From positions 1-64,000 of the forward strand of contig NZ_JNCS01000007.1 in NCBI RefSeq assembly GCF_000731985.1: a stretch of 64,000 bases of DNA, in the 5' to 3' direction. Both the position numbers and the translations under genes were made by a program. Positions 8,360-16,776 of the stretch are shown here, piece by piece. Source of the DNA: Natrinema altunense. Its GTDB lineage: Archaea; Halobacteriota; Halobacteria; Halobacteriales; Natrialbaceae. The notes beneath the pieces are model-generated. The model saw only the letters and a list, made by a program, of their open reading frames with translations, was not told where the DNA came from and searched no databases. The number at the start of each line of letters is the position of its first letter. The first letter of the stretch is position 1.

Positions 8360-9232
8360 CTACAGCAGACCGGCCTCCGCGAGTACCGCCGCGACCCGCT
8401 CGAGGTGGGCCGCGTGTTCCTCGCCCTCGAGCCCCTGGTACATCGTCGTGATCGAGAGGAAGTCGGCTCCGAGGTCCCGCCAGGCCTGGGCGCGGTCGAT
8501 CCACTCGTCTTCCTCGCCAGGCACGGCGTACAGCCGGCCGTTGAGGCCGATCTCGTCTGGGTCCCGGCCCGCGTCTTCGGCGTATTCGTAGAGATCCGCG
8601 AGGTGGTCCTCGGCCTCGTCGCCCGGCTGGAACTGGGGTATCCAGCCATCCGCGAGCCGGGCGACGCGGCGCTTGACCGGCTCGGCCATGCCGCCCATCC
8701 AGAGCGGAATCGGTCGCTGGACCGGCAGCGGTCGGATGCCGGCGTCCGGAAGCTCGTGGAACTCGCCCTCGAATTCGACGAGGTCGTCCGTCCAGAGCCG
8801 CCGGAGCACCTCGACCTGTTCCTCGATGCGCTGTCCGCGCCGCGAGAAGTCCGCGCCCAGCCCGACGTACTCGGGTTCGTTCCAGCCGACACCGACGCCC
8901 ATACGGAACCGGCCGTCGGTGAACAGATCGAGCTGTGCGGCCTGCTTCGCCACGAGCGCGGTCTGGCGCTGTGGCAGGACGAGAATGCCGGTCATAAACG
9001 TCAACTCGTCGGTCCGACCCGCCAGGTAGGAAAACGTCGTCAACGGTTCGTGGAACGTGCTCTCGTAGTCGTACGGGCCGTCCCAGCCCTCCCGATCCGG
9101 GTTCACGCCGAGGACGTGATCGTAGGCCAGAACGTGCTCGTACCCCGATGTCTCGACTCGGTGCGCGTAGTCGGCGATCGTCTCCGGGTCGTTGCCGATC
9201 TCGAGTTGTGGGAGGACGGTCCCGATTTCCAT
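8360..9232 (-). CDS. Luciferase-like (LLM class) flavin/F420-dependent oxidoreductase
   Basis: A 290-aa TIM-barrel luciferase-like monooxygenase family protein. Characteristic segments are AYDHVLGVNPDR, LTFMTGILVLPQRQTALVAKQAAQL, GRFRMGVGVGWNEPEY and PLWMGGM. Haloarchaea use coenzyme F420, so an F420-dependent reductase is likely, though FMN use cannot be excluded. Start is ATG 9232 (MEIGTVLPQ), directly at the first barrel strand; upstream in-frame codons are Arg-rich. It is convergent with the aldo/keto reductase before it and divergent from the aldolase gene after it. Confidence 0.87.
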   Translation of the reverse strand: MEIGTVLPQLEIGNDPETIADYAHRVETSGYEHVLAYDHVLGVNPDREGWDGPYDYESTFHEPLTTFSYLAGRTDELTFMTGILVLPQRQTALVAKQAAQLDLFTDGRFRMGVGVGWNEPEYVGLGADFSRRGQRIEEQVEVLRRLWTDDLVEFEGEFHELPDAGIRPLPVQRPIPLWMGGMAEPVKRRVARLADGWIPQFQPGDEAEDHLADLYEYAEDAGRDPDEIGLNGRLYAVPGEEDEWIDRAQAWRDLGADFLSITTMYQGLEGEEHAAHLERVAAVLAEAGLL

Positions 9233-9339
9233 ACCGTTGCCTTCGACCGAGCCGAACTTGAAACGATAGCCGTGGCTGACACTCCGTGACGCCGACGGCC
9301 ATCGCAATCCCCTTCCACGCCGCACTCGAGTGTTCGTCC

Positions 9340-9699
9340 ATGTCCACGGACACGACACCGACGGATGCCGAGGCCGCCTGTTTCGAGGCCGGCATCAAGT
9401 TCGGCTCGCTCTACCACCAGTTCGCCGGCACGCCGGTCTCGCCCGACACCGCGCCGAGCCTCGCGACGGCGATGGCGGACGCGATCGAGAACCAGCCCCA
9501 CTGCCGCGAGGTCACCGTCGACGTCCGAACCGACGAACTCGAGGCCGCGCTCGCCGAGTCGGCGGCCGACTACACCGAACTGACGGGCCGCTTTCTCGAG
9601 GTCGAAATCGTCGTCGACTACGAGGACTGTGTGGTCGTCACCCGTATGGAAATGGAGGACGGCTATCCGTTGATGCGACTCGAGTCGGTTCGGGAATAA
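9340..9699 (+). CDS. mptD: Archaeal dihydroneopterin aldolase-like protein (MptD/DUF381)
   Basis: A 119-aa protein with the DUF381 pattern: EAACFEAGIKFGSLYHQFAGTPVS at residues 9-32, AIENQPHCREVTVDV, and the C-terminal YPLMRL. In methanogens MptD cleaves 7,8-dihydroneopterin to 6-hydroxymethyl-dihydropterin; in haloarchaea the product would serve folate synthesis. Start is ATG 9340; an earlier in-frame start at 9286 overlaps the divergent promoter region. No other pterin gene is adjacent. Family recognition is by memory of motifs. Confidence 0.75.
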   Translation: MSTDTTPTDAEAACFEAGIKFGSLYHQFAGTPVSPDTAPSLATAMADAIENQPHCREVTVDVRTDELEAALAESAADYTELTGRFLEVEIVVDYEDCVVVTRMEMEDGYPLMRLESVRE

Positions 9700-10025
9700 C
9701 CGCGTGCGACGGTCGAACTGGACGGCGTCGACGACTACAACAGCATCGGGATCATGGATCAAGGTACCGAAACCAAGTAGCTCTCCGTCCAGCACGATCG
9801 CCTGGAGTACCCGTCCTGAGCGCTCATTCGACTGCCTCCCTCCGAGCACGCAGTCGTCCGACTCTGTACTCGGTCGGTACGATAGCGGCGAGCCCGCGGG
9901 GAATGCCGTCGGCGACCTTTCTTTCGAAATCCGATTCCCGTTCGACCGATATCGATCCGCTCCCGACCGATTTCACTTTCACTTTCGGGCTATCTTTTAA
10001 CCATGGTGCCCGCAAAGACGATGAC
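9700..10025. other. Gap with a coding-like fragment after mptD
   Basis: In the same frame as mptD, directly after its stop, 9700-9780 reads ATVELDGVDDYNSIGIMDQG then TETK and a stop, with G/C-biased third codon positions. It continues LSVQHDRLEYPS to another stop. It has no start codon. This may be the 3' remnant of a lost gene. The rest of the gap holds the promoter of the gene at 10026 (a CTTTTAA-type element near 9990). Confidence 0.35.
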
Positions 10026-10472
10026 ATGAGCCAAGCCACGCTCGGCGACGACGAGGAACTGTTCGGCGAAGCGGCCAACGAGATGCGCGAGGACGTCGAA
10101 GCCTCGCTCGAGGCGGCCTGGGCGGCGCTGCCCGACGCCGACGATATCTGGGAGACCGACGCCGACAACGTGCTGGGAGTGCTCAACGGACTCAACTCGG
10201 CGCTCGAGGCCGGCGACGCGGAGGAGAACCTCCGCGATGCGAAGAAGTGGTTCACCATGGGACAACGCGCCGACGCCTTCGACGACGCCGCCGATCTCGA
10301 GGCGGAGATCGAAGCCCTCGAAGCGGCCATCACGGATATTTCCGCGGCCGGCGAACAGGTCGGCGAACTCACGTCGACGGTTCCGGCCCTTCGCGGAACG
10401 CTGCAGGACGCGGGTCCCGCGGCCGACGACGACGAGGAAGCGGACGCCGATGCGGACGAAGACGAGGAGTAG
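10026..10472 (+). CDS. Acidic haloarchaeal protein (tentatively DUF5790)
   Basis: A 148-aa, very acidic, mostly helical protein restricted in my experience to haloarchaea. Residues 1-115 (from EELFGEAANEMREDVEASLEAA through DAKKWFTMGQRADAF to STVPALRGTL) form the conserved part, with coiled-coil character. The last 25 residues are almost pure Asp/Glu/Ala. No catalytic motif is visible and function is unknown. Start is ATG 10026; longer in-frame extensions run through non-coding-like sequence. Confidence 0.75.
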   Translation: MSQATLGDDEELFGEAANEMREDVEASLEAAWAALPDADDIWETDADNVLGVLNGLNSALEAGDAEENLRDAKKWFTMGQRADAFDDAADLEAEIEALEAAITDISAAGEQVGELTSTVPALRGTLQDAGPAADDDEEADADADEDEE

Positions 10473-10514
10473 CTGCTCCGCCCGCCGCCGACGGCCCGCT
10501 CGCCCGTCCGCCTT

Positions 10515-11252
10515 CTATCGGCGCTCGGGCCGCGAGACATCGCGCTCGGCGACCGCCTCGAGCAGCCGAGCCAGCGCATCCGCCGCTCCCTCGAACAGTT
10601 CTTCACCCCGCTTGGCGTCACCGTCGTCCGGATCGCCGACGACACCGTTTTCCGTAAACTCCGCCGCGTCGTAGGCCATGTTGACGTAACTCGTCCACTC
10701 GCCCCAGCCGTCGGCCCCGCCGGCTCGAGCCGCTTCGATCCGGTCCTCGCGGATCAGTGCCGGCTCGAGGTGTCGCAGGAGCCCCGTCTCGAGGGGGCCG
10801 CCGTGGCCCATGTCGTCGCTGTGCTCGCCGACGGCCGCGAACCAGGTGAAGGGGACGACGTACGCGTCGCCGGCCCGCGTGAGCCGGCCGCCCACCTCGC
10901 GGAGCGCGTCGACGTTGCCGCCGTGACCGTTGACGAGGACGACCCGATCGAACCCGTGGTGAGCGAGGCTGGCGACGGCCTCGCCGACGTAGTCGCGGAA
11001 CGTGTCCTCGGAGACCCACATCGTTCCGGGGAACTGCCGGTGTTCCTCGGCGATCCCGACCGGAATCGCCGGCGCACGCACGACCTCGCGGTCGACCCGC
11101 TCGATCCCGGCGTCGGCGATCGCCTCGGCGGTCAGCACGTCCGTCCCGAGAGGCGCGTGGGGACCGTGTTGTTCCGTGCTTCCGACGGGGACGATCGCGA
11201 GGTCGGTCTCGAGGTCCCGAACGTCCGTCCACGTCGCTGTTGTGAGGTCCAT
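10515..11252 (-). CDS. Creatininase-family amidohydrolase
   Basis: A 245-aa creatininase-fold metalloenzyme. The motif VPVGSTEQHGPHAPLGTD near residue 21 carries the metal-binding Glu, His and Asp. VNGHGGNVDAL near 110 and GHGGPLETG near 150 complete the set. The family includes creatininase, mycofactocin peptidase MftE and the archaeal riboflavin/F420 deformylase ArfB. ArfB is an attractive candidate in an F420-making haloarchaeon, but nothing in the neighbourhood decides it. Start is ATG 11252. Confidence 0.85.
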   Translation of the reverse strand: MDLTTATWTDVRDLETDLAIVPVGSTEQHGPHAPLGTDVLTAEAIADAGIERVDREVVRAPAIPVGIAEEHRQFPGTMWVSEDTFRDYVGEAVASLAHHGFDRVVLVNGHGGNVDALREVGGRLTRAGDAYVVPFTWFAAVGEHSDDMGHGGPLETGLLRHLEPALIREDRIEAARAGGADGWGEWTSYVNMAYDAAEFTENGVVGDPDDGDAKRGEELFEGAADALARLLEAVAERDVSRPERR

Positions 11253-11382
11253 ACCGGAGTATGCCGACCGTGTCGGCATGAAACCCGCGGTGGTCGACAC
11301 GTTCAGGTTTCGCTCACCGGAACCGCGGACCCTGCATGTTCCCGCCCGAGCGTTATCCACGCGACCGTCGAAGTGAGACCGT

Positions 11383-12405
11383 ATGAACCGCGGCGCTGCC
11401 CTTCTCGAGTCGATTCGCGACTTCGTCCCGCAGTGGGGTGTGGCCGTTGCCGCGGCCGTCACTCGACTCGGCGACGGCCTGCTGTTGCTCGCGCTCGGCA
11501 TCGGCGCGTCGTGGGCGATCGCGTGGCGACGGGCGGGTCATCGCGGCCGGCAGTTCGCGACCGGTCGTCCCTGTCGACGGTCGGACGGACCCTGGTTCCT
11601 CGCCGTTATCGTCGGCGGCCTGGCGACGCTAACGACGCTGAAACATCTCTTTTCCTTACCGCGTCCCGAACTCGCGACGGTCGAACCGACCGTCTTCCCG
11701 TCGCCGATCCGCTCGGTGTCCAACTCGAGCGCCGGCAGCTACGGGTTCCCGAGTGGCCACGCGGTCGGTGCGACCGTCACCTACGGGCTGTTCGCGATGG
11801 TGTTCGAGGCGGGGACGCGACGCCTCCGTCTCGCGGTCGCCGGTGTGATCGTCGCCGCCGTCTGTCTCACGCGGCTCGTGCTCGGCGTCCATTACCCGCT
11901 CGATGTCGTCGTCGGCGTCGTCGTCGGGTGGTGCTATCTCGCCGGCGTGCGGTGGTTCCTCGAGCGGTCCCCGTTCGACCGAACGGCAACCGCGTTCGCA
12001 CTCGCACTGGGACTCGCCGGCGCAGCGATGATCGCCAGCGGCCGTGCGGACAGTGCCGTCGCGTACGCCGCGCTCGCAGCCGGCGCGCTCGCGGGCTGGA
12101 CCCTCGAGCAGTCGACATTACCGCTTGGATCGACAGCCGTCGATCGACGCCGAATAGAGCCGGCGGCGCTGTTGATCGCGGTCGTTTTCCTCGCCGTCGT
12201 CGGCGGGGTCGGCGTCTCGAGCGGGCCGTCGAAACTGATCGTTGTGGCCGCCCTTCTCGGTCTCCTGTCGGTACTGCCGGCGCTCGCCGTGTCGCGCTTG
12301 CGGATGGCCGACCCAGCGCCGTGCCGCTCACAGCGGTCTCACGGCGAACGCAGGCCGAACCCGTTTGGGTCGCCGACCCCTTCTCGTACGCATGTCCGAA
12401 GATAG
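11383..12405 (+). CDS. PAP2-family membrane phosphatase
   Basis: A 340-aa polytopic membrane protein with the complete type 2 phosphatidic acid phosphatase signature: KHLFSLPRPE, then YGFPSGHAVG, then TRLVLGVHYPLDVVVGV. The family dephosphorylates lipid phosphates such as undecaprenyl/dolichyl or phosphatidate phosphates at the membrane. A hydrophobic C-terminal half (about residues 200-310) extends beyond the usual core. Its stop lies 14 nt inside the next gene, which suggests co-transcription. Confidence 0.9.
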   Translation: MNRGAALLESIRDFVPQWGVAVAAAVTRLGDGLLLLALGIGASWAIAWRRAGHRGRQFATGRPCRRSDGPWFLAVIVGGLATLTTLKHLFSLPRPELATVEPTVFPSPIRSVSNSSAGSYGFPSGHAVGATVTYGLFAMVFEAGTRRLRLAVAGVIVAAVCLTRLVLGVHYPLDVVVGVVVGWCYLAGVRWFLERSPFDRTATAFALALGLAGAAMIASGRADSAVAYAALAAGALAGWTLEQSTLPLGSTAVDRRRIEPAALLIAVVFLAVVGGVGVSSGPSKLIVVAALLGLLSVLPALAVSRLRMADPAPCRSQRSHGERRPNPFGSPTPSRTHVRR

Positions 12406-12736
12406 CCGCGAACTCGGCGTCGAACTCGGTGAGCTACGGGAGACGCTGGAACGCGAGGAGTATCCCATCGGCCACGACGAGTTGCTCGAGAAACACGGCG
12501 ACGAAACGGTCGAGATGAGCGGCAATACGACGACGCTCGCGGACCTCATCGGGCCGCTGGGCGAGGACGAGTATCGGGATTACGGCGCGGTCGAGCAGGC
12601 GATCATGAACATGGTCGGCGACGAGGCGATCGGACGGAAGAACTACAGCGACCGCACGCCACCCGCGGTGGGCGAAAAGCGGCAGGACGAGGGTGGACCG
12701 GGGCAGGACGGCCACGGGGAGCAGGAATCGTTCTAG
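12392..12736 (+). CDS. Small haloarchaeal protein (tentatively DUF5789)
   Basis: A 114-aa acidic protein: residues 1-85 (RELGVELGELRETLEREEYP to GDEAIGRKNYSDR) look like a compact helical domain common in haloarchaea, followed by a Gly/Gln-rich tail. It resembles the DUF5789/DUF2795 group of unknown function. Start is ATG 12392, overlapping the end of the PAP2 gene by 14 nt in another frame. Confidence 0.75.
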   Translation: MSEDSRELGVELGELRETLEREEYPIGHDELLEKHGDETVEMSGNTTTLADLIGPLGEDEYRDYGAVEQAIMNMVGDEAIGRKNYSDRTPPAVGEKRQDEGGPGQDGHGEQESF

Positions 12737-12781
12737 ACTGCCGGTCGGAGACGTCGACTGTGGCGTCGGCCCCGGCACCCG

Positions 12782-14779
12782 TCAGTCGTCGTCGCCGACT
12801 TCGGTCCGCGCCTGCCTGCGCTGGGCGCGCTCGATGAACTCCTCGGGAAGTTCGTCGATCTCGCCAGCTTGCACGCCCCAGAGGTGCGAGTAGAGCCCGC
12901 CGTTCGCGAGCAACTCGTCGTGTGTCCCCCGCTCGACGATCTCGCCGCCCTCGAGGACGAGGACCTGATCGGCGTCCTTGATCGTCGAGAGCCGGTGGGC
13001 GATGGCGAACGTGGTTCGATCCTCGGCGAGGTCGTCGATCGAGCGCTGGATGAGCATCTCCGTCTCGGTATCGACGTCGCTGGTGGCCTCGTCCAAGACG
13101 AGGATGTCGGGGTCTTTGAGGATCGCGCGGGCGATGGAGATCCGCTGGCGCTGGCCGCCCGAGAGTTTGACGCCCCGCTCGCCGACTTCAGTGTCGTAGC
13201 CCTCGGGGAGGTTCCGGATGAACTCGTGGGCCTCGGCCATCTTCGCGGCCTCGATCACGTCCTCGCGGTCCGCGTCGAAGGCACCGTACGTGATGTTCTC
13301 CTCGACGCTCCCGTAGAAGAGGAAGGTATCCTGGCTGACGTAGCCCAGCGATTCGCGCAGGCTCTCGAGGGTCACGTCCCGAATCCGTTGGCCGTCGACC
13401 CGAATTTCCCCCTCGTCGACGTCGTACATCCGCAAGAGGAGTTTGAGGACCGTCGACTTGCCGGCCCCGGTGGGACCGACCAGCGCGAGCGTCTCGCCGC
13501 CCTCCACGGTGAAGTCGATATTCTCGAGGATCGTCTCGTCGTCCCCCGACTCGCGGCGGTCGCCGTCAGACTGAGCGGCGTCGGGCCGAGTCTCCCCCTC
13601 GCCGTACCCGAAGGAGACGTCGTCGTACTCGACGCGGCCCTCGGTCACCTCGAGACCGGGGGCGTCCGGCTCCTCGCCGACCCGGTTGGGTTCGTCCATC
13701 AGCCCGAAGATGCGGGCGCTCGAGGCGCGAGCCCGCTGGTACATGTTGATGATCTGGCCGAACTGGGCCATGGGCCAGATGAACCGCTGGGTGTAGAGGA
13801 TGAAGACGACGAACATGCCGGTGCTGAGGTCGCCCGAGAACGGGCCCGGTGGCCCCTCGATGACCCAGAGCCCGCCGACGAGGAAAGTGATGACGAAGCC
13901 GATCCCCGCGAGCACGCGCAGGCCGGGGAAGAACTTGATTCGCGTCCGAATCGCCCCCCAGTTGGCGTCGAAGTACTCCCTGGAAACGGCTTCGACGCGG
14001 TCGGACTCGTAGGCTTCGGTCGTACTGGACTTGATGACCTGAATTCCGCCGAGGTTGTTCTCGAGCCGGGAGTTGACCTTGCCGACGGTCGAGCGGACCT
14101 GGGCGTACTTGGGCTGGATCGTCTGGATGAACAGGTAGGTGAAGGCGGCGATTAACGGCACCGGGAGCAGGGCGACCAGTGCGAGTTGCCAGTTGATCGC
14201 GACCAGCAGCCCGCCGATGCCGAGCACCATCACGAGGAGCCGAAACAGGGAGTTCATCCCGTCGTTGAGGAACTTCTCAAGGCGGTTGACGTCGTTCGAG
14301 AGGATCGACATCATCTCGCCGGTCTGCTTGTCGGCGAAAAAGCCCATATCGAGGCGCTGCATCTCGTCGTAGGTATCGGTCCGAACGTCGTGTTGGACGT
14401 TCTGAGCGAAGGTGTTGAACCCCCAGTTTCGGGTCCAGTGAAAGACCGCCGAGAGCAGAAAGGCACTCGCGATGATCCCGATCGTCAGCCAGAACTGCGC
14501 CAACCGTCCCTCGGGGACGGTGGATGCGATGAGCCCCCCGCCGACCGGGAATGCCTCCACGTACGGGACATCCTGACGGATCACGGCGTCGATCGCGACC
14601 CCCAGCATGAGCGCCGGGAGCAGGTCCAGGATCCGCGCGAAGAAACTTGCGACGATGCCGATGACGGCAGCACCCGTGTAGTTCGACCCGTACTCGAGGA
14701 ACAGCCGTTTCATCGGATTTTCGACCTCTTCGCGCTGTTCCTCGAACGGATCGTCCGCGTCCGGCTCGGCGCTATTCAT
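12782..14779 (-). CDS. ABC exporter, fused permease and ATPase (MsbA-like)
   Basis: A 665-aa half-transporter. Residues 30-345 form a six-helix type IV exporter domain (coupling segment DVRTDTYDEMQRLDMGFFADKQTGEMMS). Residues 380-640 form the ATPase: Walker A GPTGAGKST at 435-443, Q-loop SQDTFLF at 482, signature LSGGQRQ at 539-545, Walker B ILVLDEATSD at 559-568, and the H-loop in IAHRLSTIKDADQ. An acidic insert of about 20 residues sits between the A-loop and Walker A. It should work as a dimer exporting lipid or drug-like substrates; the substrate is unknown. Confidence 0.93.
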   Translation of the reverse strand: MNSAEPDADDPFEEQREEVENPMKRLFLEYGSNYTGAAVIGIVASFFARILDLLPALMLGVAIDAVIRQDVPYVEAFPVGGGLIASTVPEGRLAQFWLTIGIIASAFLLSAVFHWTRNWGFNTFAQNVQHDVRTDTYDEMQRLDMGFFADKQTGEMMSILSNDVNRLEKFLNDGMNSLFRLLVMVLGIGGLLVAINWQLALVALLPVPLIAAFTYLFIQTIQPKYAQVRSTVGKVNSRLENNLGGIQVIKSSTTEAYESDRVEAVSREYFDANWGAIRTRIKFFPGLRVLAGIGFVITFLVGGLWVIEGPPGPFSGDLSTGMFVVFILYTQRFIWPMAQFGQIINMYQRARASSARIFGLMDEPNRVGEEPDAPGLEVTEGRVEYDDVSFGYGEGETRPDAAQSDGDRRESGDDETILENIDFTVEGGETLALVGPTGAGKSTVLKLLLRMYDVDEGEIRVDGQRIRDVTLESLRESLGYVSQDTFLFYGSVEENITYGAFDADREDVIEAAKMAEAHEFIRNLPEGYDTEVGERGVKLSGGQRQRISIARAILKDPDILVLDEATSDVDTETEMLIQRSIDDLAEDRTTFAIAHRLSTIKDADQVLVLEGGEIVERGTHDELLANGGLYSHLWGVQAGEIDELPEEFIERAQRRQARTEVGDDD

Positions 14780-14811
14780 TGGCCGTGCTCAGGGGTCGCC
14801 GGCAATAAGGA

Positions 14812-15456
14812 TTATCGACGTACCGACCCACGCTCGGCGACGACCGCTCCCGGCGCGATCGGCTCGTGCTCCGCCATCGTGACGGCCTGCGTGACCGTCT
14901 CGGGGCTGCTCCAGATGATACCGCCCCGATTCTCGAGGTCGATATCGACCTCGTCCCCGACTTCGATGCCGGTCGCGTTCGCGTAGCCGCGTGGCACTTC
15001 GAGGACCCACTTTCCGCGCCCGGTATATCTGAGCTCCTCCCCGTCCTCGTCGGGACCGGGCGCGCGGGCGTGGTGGATCGTCGTGATCTCGCGATCCGCG
15101 TCGATGAAGACGATGTCGATATCGAAGTCCATCCCGCGCATCACGTAGGTCTGTTCCCGTTCCTCGTCGTGGACGAACAACATGCCATTACCCGGCTCGA
15201 GGGAGTCGTGGTCGCTCAACCCGGTGTACCGCTCGACACCGGAGTCCGCGACCGCCACGTCGACGACGGCTTTGGGGGTGCGGTTACCGTCACCGTCCGC
15301 AGTTGACTTCTCGTCGACCTCGCCATCGAAAACGCGGACCTCACCTTCGTCAGGCCCCCATGGAGCCGAGACGAGTCCCACCTGAACGAGGAGCATACCG
15401 ACGAGAGACAGACCGGCGATCACGAGTAGGCCCCGCAATACGTACTCGACTGCCAT
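14812..15456 (-). CDS. DUF192 family protein with N-terminal membrane anchor
   Basis: A 214-aa protein. Residues 8-30 (LRGLLVIAGLSLVGMLLVQV) are a single hydrophobic segment acting as signal anchor. The rest is a DUF192 domain (AVADSGVERYTGLSDHDSLE, GMLFVHDEEREQTYVMRGM, IDIVFID, then KWVLEVPRGYANATGIEVGD). DUF192 is a small secreted or anchored beta-barrel of unknown function that is widespread in haloarchaea. I start at ATG 15456, with five fewer residues than the longest frame. It sits between the ABC exporter and tRNA-Val. Confidence 0.85.
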   Translation of the reverse strand: MAVEYVLRGLLVIAGLSLVGMLLVQVGLVSAPWGPDEGEVRVFDGEVDEKSTADGDGNRTPKAVVDVAVADSGVERYTGLSDHDSLEPGNGMLFVHDEEREQTYVMRGMDFDIDIVFIDADREITTIHHARAPGPDEDGEELRYTGRGKWVLEVPRGYANATGIEVGDEVDIDLENRGGIIWSSPETVTQAVTMAEHEPIAPGAVVAERGSVRR

Positions 15457-15518
15457 GCAGGTGTCCTGCACGACGAGAGAGTAAAGGTTATTCGGACGGA
15501 CCCACTCGTTGCGGATGC

Positions 15519-15592
15519 GGGCTCGTGGTCTAGCTGGTCATGACGCGGCCTTTACAAGGCCGAGGTCGGTGGTTCGAACCCGCCCGAGCCCA
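15519..15592 (+). tRNA. tRNA-Val (UAC)
   Basis: Full cloverleaf: acceptor GGGCTCG (15519-15525) pairs with CGAGCCC (15585-15591), discriminator A. The anticodon stem is CGGCC/GGCCG with loop TTTACAA, giving anticodon UAC (codon GUA). The T-arm is GGTGG-TTCGAAC-CCGCC-like. No CCA is encoded. Copies of its 3' end follow downstream. Confidence 0.97.
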
Positions 15593-15639
15593 CTATTGCT
15601 GGCGCGAACGATTTCGTGAGCGCCGGCAGTGTGACGAGA

Positions 15640-15701
15640 GGGCGGTTCGAATCAGGGAACAGCTTCGTTGTGACCGTGGTTCGAACCCGCCCGAGCCCAC
15701 T
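15640..15701 (+). repeat. Inverted and direct copies of the tRNA-Val 3' end
   Basis: A 26-bp stretch covering the T-arm 3' half and acceptor of tRNA-Val (15569-15594) recurs perfectly at 15676-15701, 107 bp downstream. Between them, 15640-15654 (GGGCGGTTCGAATCA) matches the reverse complement of the T-arm with one gap and one mismatch. Direct copies of a tRNA 3' end are what tyrosine-recombinase attachment sites look like, but no gene lies between them. Confidence 0.8.
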
Positions 15702-15913
15702 TCCCGTTGGAACTATCCCACGAGCAGCGGGTGTAATCTCAGTTGCGGGTCGACCGCATCGCCCGCTCGATTTCGACTGCCTCGAGCGGTGGCGCTATCC
15801 GGATTCGTTCGAGCTGGCAGGATGTCATCGTCTCGTTCCGACGACCGAACGCAGTAGTCCCCTCGAGTCGGCCTCCTCCGTTTCCCTCTCGACCCGAGAC
15901 CCTCCCGGACCAG

Positions 15914-16360
15914 TCACTGCTTGAGTCGTGCGACGTTTTCGCGGATCTGGCCGAGGAGGCCATCCCCGGACTCGGTCTGGAGCGCGGCGTGCAGCGTCGA
16001 GTTCTCCGGCTCGTCCTCGACGACGATCCGGAGGTACGGCTCGAGCTGTTCGAAGTTGTCCGCGAGGACGACTGTGTGATTGTCTTCGTCGTGGTCGACG
16101 ACGCCGGCGTCGTCCAGTTTCGGGACGTGGCATTGGACCGACGAGACGTAGACGCTCTTGTATTCGTTCTTCGCGACTTCGTCGGGCGGCACGTCGTGTT
16201 CCCAGCCCGCGACCGTCTCCGCCAGTGTCGAGAGTTCGATCGGTTCTTCGTGTCCGCGCAACGCATAGAGGAGGTAGCGACGGCGGCGGTTCGCCAACAG
16301 CTCGAGGATGGTATCGGCGTCGAGTTCTCGGGCCTCCTGACTCGAGGTAAGGGCTGCCAT
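15914..16360 (-). CDS. Haloarchaeal winged-helix protein (tentatively DUF7344)
   Basis: A 148-aa protein with an ArsR-like DNA-binding fold: ADTILELLANRRRRYLLYAL at residues 15-34, LSTLAETVAGWE, and KSVYVSSVQCHVPKLDDAGVVDHDEDNHTV covering recognition helix and wing. This arrangement is typical of the haloarchaeal family often placed in DUF7344. It is probably a transcriptional regulator; target unknown. It lies on the minus strand between two tRNA genes that each carry att-like repeats. Confidence 0.8.
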   Translation of the reverse strand: MAALTSSQEARELDADTILELLANRRRRYLLYALRGHEEPIELSTLAETVAGWEHDVPPDEVAKNEYKSVYVSSVQCHVPKLDDAGVVDHDEDNHTVVLADNFEQLEPYLRIVVEDEPENSTLHAALQTESGDGLLGQIRENVARLKQ

Positions 16361-16550
16361 AACACGATATTACCCCCCAGTGCTGAAAAGGGTGTCTTGA
16401 ATATCCGAAATTCCAACAGACGGCGGGTAATCACGTATAGAGATTCCGTATCGTTCACGTTACTCGGTTTTCCGGCACTTACTTCGATCATCGGACCGGT
16501 GTCGGGTCTCCTGTAAGTGGCGTGGAACACCGATTCCGATTCGAAATCCT

Positions 16551-16558
16551 TTTTTATA
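16551..16558 (+). promoter_or_regulatory. TATA box of tRNA-Phe
   Basis: TTTTTATA ends 22 nt before the 5' end of the tRNA, the usual archaeal spacing for a TATA element. Confidence 0.7.
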
Positions 16559-16580
16559 CCCTGGACGGAGAATGGAGTAG

Positions 16581-16654
16581 GCCGCCTTAGCTCAGACTGG
16601 GAGAGCACTCGACTGAAGATCGAGCTGTCCCCGGTTCAAATCCGGGAGGCGGCA
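16581..16654 (+). tRNA. tRNA-Phe (GAA)
   Basis: Acceptor GCCGCCT pairs with AGGCGGC, discriminator A. The anticodon stem CTCGA/TCGAG encloses loop CTGAAGA, giving anticodon GAA. The T-arm is CCCGG-TTCAAAT-CCGGG. Repeats of the 3' end follow, and an AT-rich island begins directly after them. Confidence 0.97.
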
Positions 16655-16698
16655 TTTCTGCTGCGAGCAACTCCGCCAGCAGCGGCAATCTATCCGAG

Positions 16699-16776
16699 CG
16701 GATTTGAACTAGACTGAGGTTCTGCGAGCAAAGCGAGCAGGTTCTCAGACGTAGTTCACAATTCGGGAGGCGGCAT
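16699..16776 (+). repeat. Inverted and direct copies of the tRNA-Phe 3' end (left boundary of island)
   Basis: CGGATTTGAAC at 16699-16709 is the exact reverse complement of the T-arm segment at 16634-16644. CGGGAGGCGGCAT at 16764-16776 repeats 16643-16655 exactly and extends leftward with a few mismatches (GTTCACAATT). GCGAGCAAAGCGAGCAG lies between them at 16724-16740. The same order of elements occurs beside tRNA-Val and tRNA-His. The base composition drops after 16776. Confidence 0.75.

Noticed and set aside
12869..14155. 428-codon open frame antisense to the ABC exporter
   Set aside because: Shadow frame; the opposite strand carries complete Walker and signature motifs.
15569..15701. Second tRNA-Val gene
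   Set aside because: Only the T-arm and acceptor 3' strand are repeated; no 5' acceptor, D-arm or anticodon arm precedes 15676.
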